NCBI GenBank assembly: GCA_014379665.1
Contig: JACMLK010000461.1
Span: 1 to 7,456 of the forward strand
Length of the DNA stretch: 7,456 nt
Direction: 5' to 3'
From: Saprospiraceae bacterium
Lineage (GTDB): Bacteria > Bacteroidota > Bacteroidia > Chitinophagales > Saprospiraceae
Shown here: positions 1 to 6,481 of the stretch, piece after piece
How positions within the stretch are numbered: position 1 is the first letter of the stretch
How the letters are laid out: every line of letters starts with the position of its first letter
The notes under the pieces: generated by a model
Database searches by the model: none
Told to the model about the DNA's origin: nothing
The model's input: the letters and a program-made list of their open reading frames with translations, nothing else
Position numbers and translations under genes: made by a program

Positions 1-2439
1 AGAAAAACTATAAAAAACGAGCACATATTCAGTACATTGGGTTAGTTGGGCAGTCATGGATGAACTTCTGCTGATCGAATTACCACCTATATCTGTCGCC
101 GATGAAGTTACGAATGAATTGCAGGCAGATGCCGGGTTAAAATTAATCCTGAATATTGATGCAAAACCGCTGCCATTTAGATTAAAAGTATAAGTTCCGG
201 TTTCAGCCACATAAATGTTTACCCTATTGTAATAATAATTACTAACCACAGAACAACCAACACCTCCAACACCTTTAACGGCAACCTGTCCAAGCGGCAG
301 ATTATCATGCACAGGTCTAATGACACTAATCAGGCGGCTTCCTACTACCTTTGACATACTTAAATTTAATCCCGGATCACCTTCACCAAGACTGACATTT
401 GATACCGGACAAACCAGACTGTTTTCTGCTGTACACGAAGAATTTATAATAAAGTCAACAGACGATATATTAAAAAATTTAAAACAATCATAATCCATAC
501 ATTCCATCATCACCCTGGCTTTGGTAGTTCGCAGGAAATTGGAAGGGAAAGTATAGGTGAAAGTTCCTGCCGAATAAGGAATGTTTTCAGCTAAAACAAT
601 CGGAAAGGTAGCTCCTCCATCCATTGACAATTTAATTCTCATATTGCTGCAAAGGCTATTGCTACCGTTTGTGTTCCATGAAAATATTTCTGATACCCCC
701 GCCTGCAATATTTCACCACCTGCCGGTCTTGTAATCACAAATGGGCCTGAATTAGCTACATTGATCTTAATATTGTCATTGGCTACGGCACCACCGGATG
801 GATTATTGTCTCTCAAAGTGACGTTAAAATTAATCTCCCGTGCTACATTTGGCAAAACATCAAAAGGGTCAGAACCTACGGAGATCAATACAGCGAGGTT
901 TGGAAAATATCTTTCATCTGAAGGGGTTGGCGGATACGACCTGAACAAAGGGGCTATAGCAGAATTCCCTGCCTGATTTCCAATAAAACCATGAGTAGGA
1001 GTGCCGTTTCCATCTTCATCTATCTGTTCCCAACAAAAGGTGTGGGAGTCTCCATCCGTCCACTCTCCTTTAGCTTTAAGATAAAATGGTGTTGATTTCG
1101 GTAAATTATATATGGCCTGACATGGGTTAGCATCCACAGTTGGCAATGGGTTAGGTGCGATTACGGGGCCTCCGCAACTTCCCCCTTCTCCATTATACAC
1201 ATACTGGTACATTTCTTCCAGACTTCTGATATGAAAATAATTATCAGATAAACCAGAACCAATGATATTCTGACCCGGGTCACAAATGCCATTATAAGAC
1301 ATAATAGTTGTTCCGCTGCCTATCTCATAGGAATTATTGTCACGGATAGCCGTAGTACAACTCTCACCTATACCATTGAACGTATGATTTGCCCCAAACT
1401 GATGACCAAATTCATGAGCAGCCAACTGGATCCATCCATTACTTGTATTATCGAAAGAACCACTCCATGCGCTTGCCTTATTTAACGGGCCAAAGAAAGT
1501 AGAGTTATCGCACACCGATTGCAACTGTGCTACTCCCCCACTGCTCCATCCATCTCCGTCAGCGTGACTATGAAAAACATGACCAATATCGAATGAACCT
1601 GCCGTAAAATGCATAGGTATTATGGTACCTGCCTGTTCTGTTCTGGAAGGGCCTCCGGTATCATCAGGGATAAACGGATCAATAGCAGGATCGCGGTAAT
1701 CAAGATAAATGCGGGACCCAACAGTAAGTCTGAAAGACATATCGTTGTTAAAAATGGCACTAATAGCGTTGACCGAATTAATCACTACGGTTCTGACCGC
1801 GTTGTCATTGTTTCCGTTTTTTTGATAAAACTCCCCCGTGGTGACAATAGCTACACGGTAATTATACCTTTTGTCCCCGATCGTGATGCCGGAAAGTTGC
1901 CGATTGCCTTTGGAGATTATCCTGTTATTTGTCTCCTTTTCGAGAGTGTGGTCATGACCACAAAATTGTTTTGGCCTTTTCAAATCAGGTTGACTCCCAT
2001 ATTCGATCATGTGATAATCAGGATGATTGATGTCTTCCGGATAGATGCTGACCATTTTATCCATATTGAGAATAGTGGCAAATAGTCCTGCAGTACTCAA
2101 AGTCAGCGCCCCTTTTATATTTCGGCCGTCTGTTGATAAAAGATCGAAGGTATTGATCTCTGGAAAATCTCTTCTGAACTCCGCATCAATCACATCATTT
2201 TGAGTGGCGACAAATGTGATATTTACGCCTTTTACCGGCAAGGTAACCGTGAATGGTCGCCCGTCTCTGGCAGATTTTGAGTCATTAATATATTTTAAGT
2301 AGTCAATTTTTACCCTTTCTCTCGATTCAGGTAACTGGTTTTGTTCATTTTCTGTCCGGTTTATTACTTGTGGTGTCTGAGATTGTACCGATAGAACGAT
2401 AGTTGTTATAATCACTACTATACATGTAGTTATCCGCAT
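1..2439 (-). CDS. Secreted reprolysin-like (M12B-type) zinc metalloprotease, C-terminus beyond window
   Basis: Reading the minus strand from ATG at 2439, 813 codons stay open to the window edge, so the gene is 3'-truncated here. Residues 1-20 look like a signal peptide (MRITT, then a hydrophobic run, ending LSVQS before QTPQ). About 21-185 is a propeptide-like region; it contains FCGHDH (Cys160), which could be a cysteine-switch-like latency element, though this is inference. The catalytic domain starts near 190 (RYNYRVAIVTTGEF) and carries the metzincin zinc site HEFGHQFGANH at 342-352 (His342, Glu343, His346, His352) and a Met-turn IMSY with Met380. After about 430 come beta-rich, Cys-containing regions, including a sandwich-like stretch at about 566-660 (ITRPAGGE, SMDGGATFP). 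In Bacteroidota such proteases often end in a type IX secretion sorting domain, but that end is not visible. It is likely an extracellular endopeptidase of unknown substrate. The family call is strong, the subfamily less so. Confidence 0.93.
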   Translation of the reverse strand, partial: MRITTCIVVIITTIVLSVQSQTPQVINRTENEQNQLPESRERVKIDYLKYINDSKSARDGRPFTVTLPVKGVNITFVATQNDVIDAEFRRDFPEINTFDLLSTDGRNIKGALTLSTAGLFATILNMDKMVSIYPEDINHPDYHMIEYGSQPDLKRPKQFCGHDHTLEKETNNRIISKGNRQLSGITIGDKRYNYRVAIVTTGEFYQKNGNNDNAVRTVVINSVNAISAIFNNDMSFRLTVGSRIYLDYRDPAIDPFIPDDTGGPSRTEQAGTIIPMHFTAGSFDIGHVFHSHADGDGWSSGGVAQLQSVCDNSTFFGPLNKASAWSGSFDNTSNGWIQLAAHEFGHQFGANHTFNGIGESCTTAIRDNNSYEIGSGTTIMSYNGICDPGQNIIGSGLSDNYFHIRSLEEMYQYVYNGEGGSCGGPVIAPNPLPTVDANPCQAIYNLPKSTPFYLKAKGEWTDGDSHTFCWEQIDEDGNGTPTHGFIGNQAGNSAIAPLFRSYPPTPSDERYFPNLAVLISVGSDPFDVLPNVAREINFNVTLRDNNPSGGAVANDNIKINVANSGPFVITRPAGGEILQAGVSEIFSWNTNGSNSLCSNMRIKLSMDGGATFPIVLAENIPYSAGTFTYTFPSNFLRTTKARVMMECMDYDCFKFFNISSVDFIINSSCTAENSLVCPVSNVSLGEGDPGLNLSMSKVVGSRLISVIRPVHDNLPLGQVAVKGVGGVGCSVVSNYYYNRVNIYVAETGTYTFNLNGSGFASIFRINFNPASACNSFVTSSATDIGGNSISRSSSMTAQLTQCTEYVLVFYSFS

Positions 2440-2478
2440 ACTTTGGCGTTTTGGTTTTAAAAAATTAATTCACTGCCA

Positions 2479-2507
2479 TAAAAGTATAAAAAATATTATA
2501 ATACCAA
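2479..2507 (-). promoter_or_regulatory. Probable Bacteroidota-type promoter of the metalloprotease gene
   Basis: On the minus strand TTG (2507-2505) is followed after 18 bases by TACTTTTA (2486-2479). This differs from the Bacteroidota -7 consensus TAnnTTTG only in the last base, and the spacer is one base under the usual 19-21. It would give a leader of roughly 30-35 nt before ATG 2439. There is no Shine-Dalgarno sequence in that leader, as is normal for the phylum. The call rests on pattern matching only. Confidence 0.45.
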
Positions 2508-2618
2508 TCAAAACATATGAAAAATTAATACAATTTGTTTTATGAATTCATATGTATCAATTTTCTGCATTTTTATTTAAAATATCGGTTTATTGTTAAG
2601 AAAAACGACTACAGTGTT

Positions 2619-2635
2619 TGATCCCTCCGGGATCA
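2619..2635. repeat. Short hairpin repeat, TGATCCC/GGGATCA with TCC loop
   Basis: A perfect 7-bp inverted repeat, TGATCCC (2619-2625) and GGGATCA (2629-2635), has a TCC loop. It is paired with a second copy 52 bp downstream that has the same stem but a different loop, so the stem is what is conserved. No T-run follows on either strand, which argues against a plain intrinsic terminator. Confidence 0.7.
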
Positions 2636-2670
2636 GATGGGTGGGGCGATGCATTTATTTCTAACATAGT

Positions 2671-2689
2671 ATGATCCCGCTGGGATCAT
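2671..2689. repeat. Short hairpin repeat, ATGATCCC/GGGATCAT with GCT loop
   Basis: This is the second copy of the GATCCC/GGGATC hairpin, with an 8-bp perfect stem (2671-2678 and 2682-2689) and loop GCT. The core stem matches the copy at 2619-2635 while the loop differs. The sequence between the two copies (2636-2670) includes CGATGCAT, the reverse complement of the ATGCATCG found at the start of each unit of the array further right, hinting at related repeat families. Confidence 0.7.
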
Positions 2690-2735
2690 TACTAAAAGGA
2701 CATCAGATGAATTATTACTTAACCTTTTCTCCTGG

Positions 2736-2960
2736 TTCGGGATCAATGCATCGAAGTTGCAAACTTCGACGATCGGCAATGATGTGTGCAAAGGTTAGTT
2801 TGGCAAAAGAGACCAATTTCTAAACCAGGCCTGAAAGGCCGCTATACTACAAGATAGGGTGTAGACCCTATCTTAATTAAAATAAAAAATTATAGCCCTG
2901 AAGGGGCGCAATAATTAGTGCATGCTTTGATATCCTTCCAGGTCAGTATCGGCCTGAAAC
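2736..2960. repeat. Repeat unit 1 (full length, 225 bp)
   Basis: First complete unit. Its hairpins lie at 2751-2769 (8-bp stem, GCA loop), 2828-2840 (GGCCT/AGGCC), 2851-2874 (10-bp perfect stem AAGATAGGGT/ACCCTATCTT, loop GTAG) and 2895-2907 (GCCC/GGGC). An A/T-rich spacer follows the long stem. It aligns with unit 2 over its whole length, with scattered substitutions and a net 2-bp length difference in the segment between the first two hairpins. Confidence 0.85.
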
Positions 2961-3057
2961 TTCGGGATCAATGCATCGAAGCTGCAAACTTCGACGATCG
3001 GTGCTTATTTGACATTGCAACGATGTTAAATATATCAGGTCAGTATCGGCCTGAAAC
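2961..3057. repeat. Internally deleted repeat unit (97 bp)
   Basis: It starts with the same block as the full units, including hairpin TCGAAGCT/AACTTCGA at 2976-2994, which has one stem mismatch relative to the perfect stems of its neighbours. It ends with the shared GGTCAGTATCGGCCTGAAAC block (3038-3057). The central hairpins of the full units are missing and about 35 bp of unrelated A/T-rich sequence takes their place. It looks like a deletion derivative. Confidence 0.75.
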
Positions 3058-3280
3058 TTCGGGATTAATGCATCGAAGTTGCAAACTTCGACGATCGGCA
3101 ATGATGTGTGCAAACGTTAGGTTGTAAAAAAGACCAAGTTCTAAACAGGCCTGAAAGGCCGCCATACTACAAGATAGGGTGTACACCCTATCTTAATAAA
3201 AATAAAAAATTACAGCCCTGAAGGGGCGCAATGAGTATTGCACACTTTGATATCCTTTCAGGTCAGTATCGGCCTGAAAT
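3058..3280. repeat. Repeat unit 2 (full length, about 223 bp)
   Basis: Second complete unit. Hairpins lie at 3073-3091, 3148-3160, 3171-3194 and 3215-3227. The 10-bp stem AAGATAGGGT/ACCCTATCTT is identical to that of unit 1 while its loop is GTAC instead of GTAG. The unit ends about 100 bp before the start codon of the DUF4197 gene. Confidence 0.85.
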
Positions 3281-3383
3281 ACCTTCGAAAATCGGTGCCT
3301 TTAGGATAACTTTAAAATATATTTAACCATTTCAATAAAACTTACTTTCCTTACTATCCGTTATGAAAAGTAAATAAATCAAT

Positions 3384-4097
3384 ATGAAATCATTCTTTGT
3401 TTTTGTCATATGTATCGGTCTTTTTAATGTGTCGTCTCAGGCTCAGTTTAAAGACATTTTAAATAAAGCCAAAGCGTCTGTTTCCGGTCTTTCAAAAAAT
3501 GAAGGCGATGTAGCAGCAGGGCTGAAAGAAGCATTGAATAATGGGGTAGATGAAGCCGTAAAGCAGCTTTCAATAGAAAAAGGTTATCTGGAAAGCCCGT
3601 ATAAAATCCTCATACCGGAAGATGCTCAGAAAGTAATCGACAAAGTAAAAAGAATACCTGGTTTTCAGGATGTGGAAACTAAACTGATCAACCAAATGAA
3701 CCAGGCTGCGGAGATAGCCGCAAAAAAAGCTACTCCGATTTTTGTTAACTCGATTAAACAAATGAGTTTTCAGGATGCCACTAAAATTTTATCAGGTCCT
3801 GAAAATGCAGCAACAACCTATCTTGAATCCACGTCCAGAAATCCATTGTATGATGAGTTTTTACCCGTCATTCAATCAAGTCTGGATGAAGTCAATGCCC
3901 GAGCATACTGGAAAACGGTAGTGGACGTGTACAATACCTTACCATTTGTCAAAAAAATGAATCCTGAATTGGATGACCACGTTAACAATAAAGCGTTGGA
4001 TGGCCTCTTTGGTCTGATCGCCGTTAAAGAAAAAGGGATAAGAACCGATGTAAGTCAACGAACAAGCGATTTGTTGAAGAGAGTGTTTGGAAAATAA
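3384..4097 (+). CDS. Exported DUF4197-family protein
   Basis: This 237-residue protein matches the DUF4197 family throughout, by recognition of its conserved blocks: GLKEAL (46-51), a LSIEKGYLESPYKI stretch (62-75), MNQAAE (105-110), DATKILSG (131-138), the YNTLPFVKKMNPELDDHV stretch (183-200), KALDGLF (203-209) and RTSDLLKRVFG (226-236). The length is normal for the family. Residues 1-20 form a signal peptide with likely cleavage SQA-QF (Ala20/Gln21), so it should be periplasmic or surface-exposed; there is no lipobox at the cleavage point. The biochemical role of DUF4197 is not established and I assign none. The start at 3384 is supported by the signal peptide and an A-rich leader without a Shine-Dalgarno; an ATG at 3363 hits a stop after four codons. 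It stands alone, with the repeat array upstream and a converging aldolase gene downstream. Confidence 0.93.
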   Translation: MKSFFVFVICIGLFNVSSQAQFKDILNKAKASVSGLSKNEGDVAAGLKEALNNGVDEAVKQLSIEKGYLESPYKILIPEDAQKVIDKVKRIPGFQDVETKLINQMNQAAEIAAKKATPIFVNSIKQMSFQDATKILSGPENAATTYLESTSRNPLYDEFLPVIQSSLDEVNARAYWKTVVDVYNTLPFVKKMNPELDDHVNNKALDGLFGLIAVKEKGIRTDVSQRTSDLLKRVFGK

Positions 4098-4133
4098 ATA
4101 ATGCTGGTTTACTTTTATAAGGCTTGTACTACA

Positions 4134-4407
4134 AAGGGTCAGCTGAAAAAGTCAAATGTAAGAGCTGCATTAAGAATTGATACACGAAGTATCAATTTAG
4201 CTTCGAACTGCTGGCAACTGTACAGCAGCTACTAGTAAGCCACAATTAAATATACTTGTAGATTGTGTACAGTTGACTTACAAAAATAAATATAATTCTG
4301 TACTATCTATGTCGGTGAATAGGGTTAAATTCCTTTGCACTCAATCTCTTGTTTATTACAATAATCATTTAATTTTCATTTATTTTTGTGACTTTCAGGT
4401 GACCCTT
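4134..4407. mobile_element. Candidate miniature inverted-repeat element or IS remnant
   Basis: The gap between the DUF4197 gene and fbaA is bounded by imperfect inverted repeats. The left end is AAGGGTCAGCTGAAAAAGTC (4134-4153). The right end, read in reverse complement, is AAGGGTCACCTGAAAGTC (4407-4390), giving 17 matching positions, one mismatch and a 2-nt gap. Inside there is no credible gene, but several inverted repeats: AATTGATAC/GTATCAATT (4175-4197), CAACTGTACA/TGTACAGTTG (4215-4224 with 4266-4275), AGCTGC/GCAGCT (4163-4168 with 4225-4230) and AAGTCAA/TTGACTT (4149-4155 with 4273-4279). No target-site duplication is obvious, so the mobile-element reading is inference. The right end stops 2 bp short of the fbaA stop codon. 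The alternative is a structured 3' region shared by two converging genes. Confidence 0.4.
4175..4197. terminator. Stem-loop downstream of the DUF4197 gene, possible weak terminator
   Basis: A perfect 9-bp inverted repeat AATTGATAC/GTATCAATT encloses the loop ACGAA, 78 bp after the stop codon of the DUF4197 gene. The stem is A/T-rich and is followed on the plus strand only by TTAG, not a real T-tract, so termination activity is uncertain. It may instead be an internal part of the candidate mobile element. Confidence 0.35.
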
Positions 4408-4409
4408 AT

Positions 4410-5486
4410 TCAGACATTTCTGTTAATACAATTCAAATCCTCGAATGCCTGTGCCATACGTTTCACAAAAGTAACTTCCCCGCTTCGCAACCAGACTCTT
4501 GGGTCATAATACTTTTTATTTGGCTTGTCAGCACCTTCCGGGTTGCCGATCTGACCCTGCAAGTAAGGTTTTTTGGATTCATAAAAGTCTTTAACTCCTT
4601 CCCAGAAAGCCCACTGCATGTCGGTATCGATGTTCATTTTAACCGCTCCGTAGCTTATGGCTTCCCTTATCTCTTCACGTGAACTTCCTGATCCACCATG
4701 AAATACAAAATTGACCGGATTAACTTTTGTATTAAATTTTTTTTGTATAAAATCCTGAGAGTTTTTAAGTATGATTGGTGTTAGGGTAACATTTCCGGGT
4801 TTATACACACCGTGCACGTTACCAAAGGCTGCAGCTATCGTAAATTTGTCACTTATTTTGAGCAATTCTTCATAAGAATAGGATACTTCTTCAGGTTGGG
4901 TATAGAGTTTATTGCTATCGATACCCGAATTATCCACGCCGTCTTCTTCACCACCGGTCACACCTAATTCTATTTCAAGCGATATCCCGAGTTTAACCAT
5001 TCTGGTAAGATAGGCTTTACAAATTTCAATATTTTCATGAATCGGTTCTTCAGAAAGATCAAGCATATGACTACTGTATAGCGGGTAACCATGTTTTTCT
5101 TTATACTTCTCGCTGGCTTCCAAAAGTCCATCTATCCAGGGAAGCAGTTTTTTGGCACAATGGTCAGTATGGAGGATAACAGGAATCCCATAGGCCGCCG
5201 CCACATTATGCACATGCAACGCACCTGAAATACCCCCAAGTATAGCTGAGTTTTGTCCATCATTGCTCAGGCCTTTTCCGGCAAAAAAGCTGGCTCCTCC
5301 ATTGCTGAACTGAAGAATGATCGGTGAGTTGACGTCGCGGGCAGTTTCTAATGCTGCGTTTACGGAATTGGTACCAATCACATTCACTGCCGGTATGGCA
5401 AAGTCATTTTCGTTTGCATAATTTAATAGTTCTGTGACTTCATCACCGAAAAGTACACCGGATCTGAATTTTCTGTTGGTCGTCAT
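4410..5486 (-). CDS. fbaA: Class II fructose-bisphosphate aldolase
   Basis: This 358-residue cytosolic enzyme of glycolysis and gluconeogenesis reversibly cleaves fructose 1,6-bisphosphate to dihydroxyacetone phosphate and glyceraldehyde 3-phosphate using zinc. It is the class IIA (E. coli FbaA-like) type and full length. Visible signatures are HTDHCAKKLLPWIDG at 106-120 (catalytic Asp108, zinc ligand His109), GGEEDGVDNS at 178-187 (catalytic Glu), AFGNVHGVYKPGN with zinc ligand His225, FVFHGGSGSS with zinc ligand His263 and the phosphate-binding glycines, and MNIDTDMQWAFW at 284-295 (Asn285, Asp287 in substrate and ion contacts). All expected catalytic residues are present. The ATG at 5486 lies 24 bp after the trxB stop with no separate promoter evident, so it is probably co-transcribed with trxB. 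The last codons run to within 2 bp of the inverted repeat of the downstream element. Confidence 0.97.
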   Translation of the reverse strand: MTTNRKFRSGVLFGDEVTELLNYANENDFAIPAVNVIGTNSVNAALETARDVNSPIILQFSNGGASFFAGKGLSNDGQNSAILGGISGALHVHNVAAAYGIPVILHTDHCAKKLLPWIDGLLEASEKYKEKHGYPLYSSHMLDLSEEPIHENIEICKAYLTRMVKLGISLEIELGVTGGEEDGVDNSGIDSNKLYTQPEEVSYSYEELLKISDKFTIAAAFGNVHGVYKPGNVTLTPIILKNSQDFIQKKFNTKVNPVNFVFHGGSGSSREEIREAISYGAVKMNIDTDMQWAFWEGVKDFYESKKPYLQGQIGNPEGADKPNKKYYDPRVWLRSGEVTFVKRMAQAFEDLNCINRNV

Positions 5487-5510
5487 CTGTTTAGTTGGTT
5501 TTAAATTGTT

Positions 5511-6458
5511 TTAAATAATGCCTTTGTCTGATAGGTAACGCTCCGCATCCAACGCCGCCATACATCCTGTACCCGCTGCTGTTACTGCCTGTCTGTAAAT
5601 ATGATCCTGGGCATCTCCGCACACAAAAACACCATCTACGTTTGTAAATGTCCTGCCCGGTAGTGCTTTGATATATTTATTTTCATCCATGTCTATCCAT
5701 CCTTCAAAAAGATCGGTACTGGGTTTGTGACCAATAGCGACAAAAAAACCTGTCACTGTTAATATCTCAGTCTTCCCTGTTTCTGTATTTTTGATTCTGA
5801 CCCCTTCTACCCCATCTTCACCAAGTATTTCTTCGGTAACAGTATTCCAATGGACCTCAAGATTTGCTGTCTTCATGACTCTTTCCTGCATTATTTTGGA
5901 TGCTCTCATCTCATTTCGTCTGACTAACAGGTGGACTTTTTTACATAACTTAGCTAAATAAGTCGCTTCTTCGGCTGCGGTATCTCCAGCACCAACAATG
6001 GCTACTTCCTGACCTTTGAAGAAAAACCCGTCACACACCGCACACGCCGATACGCCTTTATTCATTAATTTTTGTTCCGACTCCAAACCCAGCCATTTGG
6101 CACTGGCGCCCGTAGCAATGATAACTGCGTCCGCATGTATCTCATGTCCTGTTTCAGACCATATCTTATGGGGAGTGGCAGAAAAGTCAACTTTTTCAAT
6201 CAATTCGTATCTTATATCAGTGCCGAATCTGATGGCCTGATTTTTAAAATCTTCCATCATTTGTGGTCCCATGATACCATCGGGATATCCCGGATAATTT
6301 TCAACATCATTGGTGATGGTGAGCTGCCCTCCCGGTTCTTTGCCGGTATAGAGCACCGGAAAGAGATTTGCCCTGGCTGCATAAATAGCGGCCGTATACC
6401 CTGCAGGGCCAGAACCAATGATTAAACATTTTATTTTCTCCACACTTTTTTCTGGCAT
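5511..6458 (-). CDS. trxB: Thioredoxin reductase (NADPH)
   Basis: This 315-residue flavoenzyme transfers electrons from NADPH through FAD and a redox-active disulfide to thioredoxin, in the cytosol. Domains in order: FAD-binding GSGPAG (15-20), ENYPGYPDGIMGP (53-65), ATGASAKWLG (115-124), redox centre CAVC (Cys139, Cys142), NADPH-binding GAGDTA (156-161) followed by the HLLVRR segment (176-181) that contacts the NADPH phosphate, and the C-terminal FAD motif GDAQD (281-285) with YRQAVTAAGTG. The length is normal for low-molecular-weight TrxB. An in-frame ATG at 6527 would add 23 residues with no family counterpart. I prefer ATG 6458 because a perfect -7 element (TAATTTTG) lies between the two starts and would place transcription initiation about 18 nt before 6458. 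It leads the trxB-fbaA unit and is divergent from the peroxidase gene. Confidence 0.96.
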   Translation of the reverse strand: MPEKSVEKIKCLIIGSGPAGYTAAIYAARANLFPVLYTGKEPGGQLTITNDVENYPGYPDGIMGPQMMEDFKNQAIRFGTDIRYELIEKVDFSATPHKIWSETGHEIHADAVIIATGASAKWLGLESEQKLMNKGVSACAVCDGFFFKGQEVAIVGAGDTAAEEATYLAKLCKKVHLLVRRNEMRASKIMQERVMKTANLEVHWNTVTEEILGEDGVEGVRIKNTETGKTEILTVTGFFVAIGHKPSTDLFEGWIDMDENKYIKALPGRTFTNVDGVFVCGDAQDHIYRQAVTAAGTGCMAALDAERYLSDKGII

Positions 6459-6481
6459 TCTTATCGAATTTAATATTGACG

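Larger units (their letters stand above)
2736..3300. repeat. Tandem array of a modular hairpin-rich intergenic repeat
   Basis: Units begin at 2736, 2961 and 3058, with a decayed fourth start near 3281. Each begins TTCGGGAT[C/T]AATGCATCGAAG and each complete unit ends with GGTCAGTATCGGCCTGAAA. Full units (2736-2960 and 3058-3280) hold four hairpins in order: TCGAAGTT-GCA-AACTTCGA, GGCCT-GAA-AGGCC, AAGATAGGGT-loop-ACCCTATCTT, and GCCC-TGAAG-GGGC. The middle unit (2961-3057) keeps only the first hairpin and the end block. The motif CCTGAA occurs seven times, always on the plus strand (2830, 2897, 2953, 3050, 3150, 3217, 3273). Similar CCTGAAAGG-containing intergenic repeats are, from general familiarity, common in Bacteroidota; no search was done. 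A short open frame over 2918-3127 is made of repeat sequence and is not a gene. Function is unknown. Confidence 0.88.

Noticed and set aside
581..976. Plus-strand open frame of 131 codons
   Set aside because: It lies wholly opposite the metalloprotease gene, whose minus-strand frame carries recognisable family sequence; the plus frame has no recognisable domain and is a shadow.
1609..2085. Plus-strand open frame of 158 codons
   Set aside because: It is antisense to the propeptide and catalytic N-terminal part of the metalloprotease, with low-complexity sequence and no recognisable family.
2851..2874. Intrinsic terminator at the 10-bp stem
   Set aside because: The strong stem is followed by AATTAAAATAAAAAATT rather than a T-run on the plus strand, and by a non-T-rich sequence on the minus strand; it recurs within a repeat and not after a gene end.
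2918..3127. Plus-strand open frame of 69 codons in the repeat array
   Set aside because: It is built from two and a half copies of the intergenic repeat; its protein repeats reflect DNA repeats (the same RCIEAANFD/MHRSCKLRRS DNA read in two frames).
2736..3300. Possible CRISPR array
   Set aside because: The repeats are long, internally structured and of unequal unit length (225, 97, 223 bp), without uniform short repeats and unique spacers, and no cas gene is nearby.
3570..3761. Minus-strand open frame of 63 codons
   Set aside because: It is antisense to the well-supported DUF4197 gene.
4273..4509. Plus-strand open frame of 78 codons
   Set aside because: It overlaps the fbaA 3' end on the opposite strand and the A/T-rich candidate element; it has no recognisable motif and starts inside an inverted repeat.
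6016..6425. Two plus-strand open frames (74 and 117 codons)
   Set aside because: Both are antisense to trxB, which has all family motifs in its own frame.
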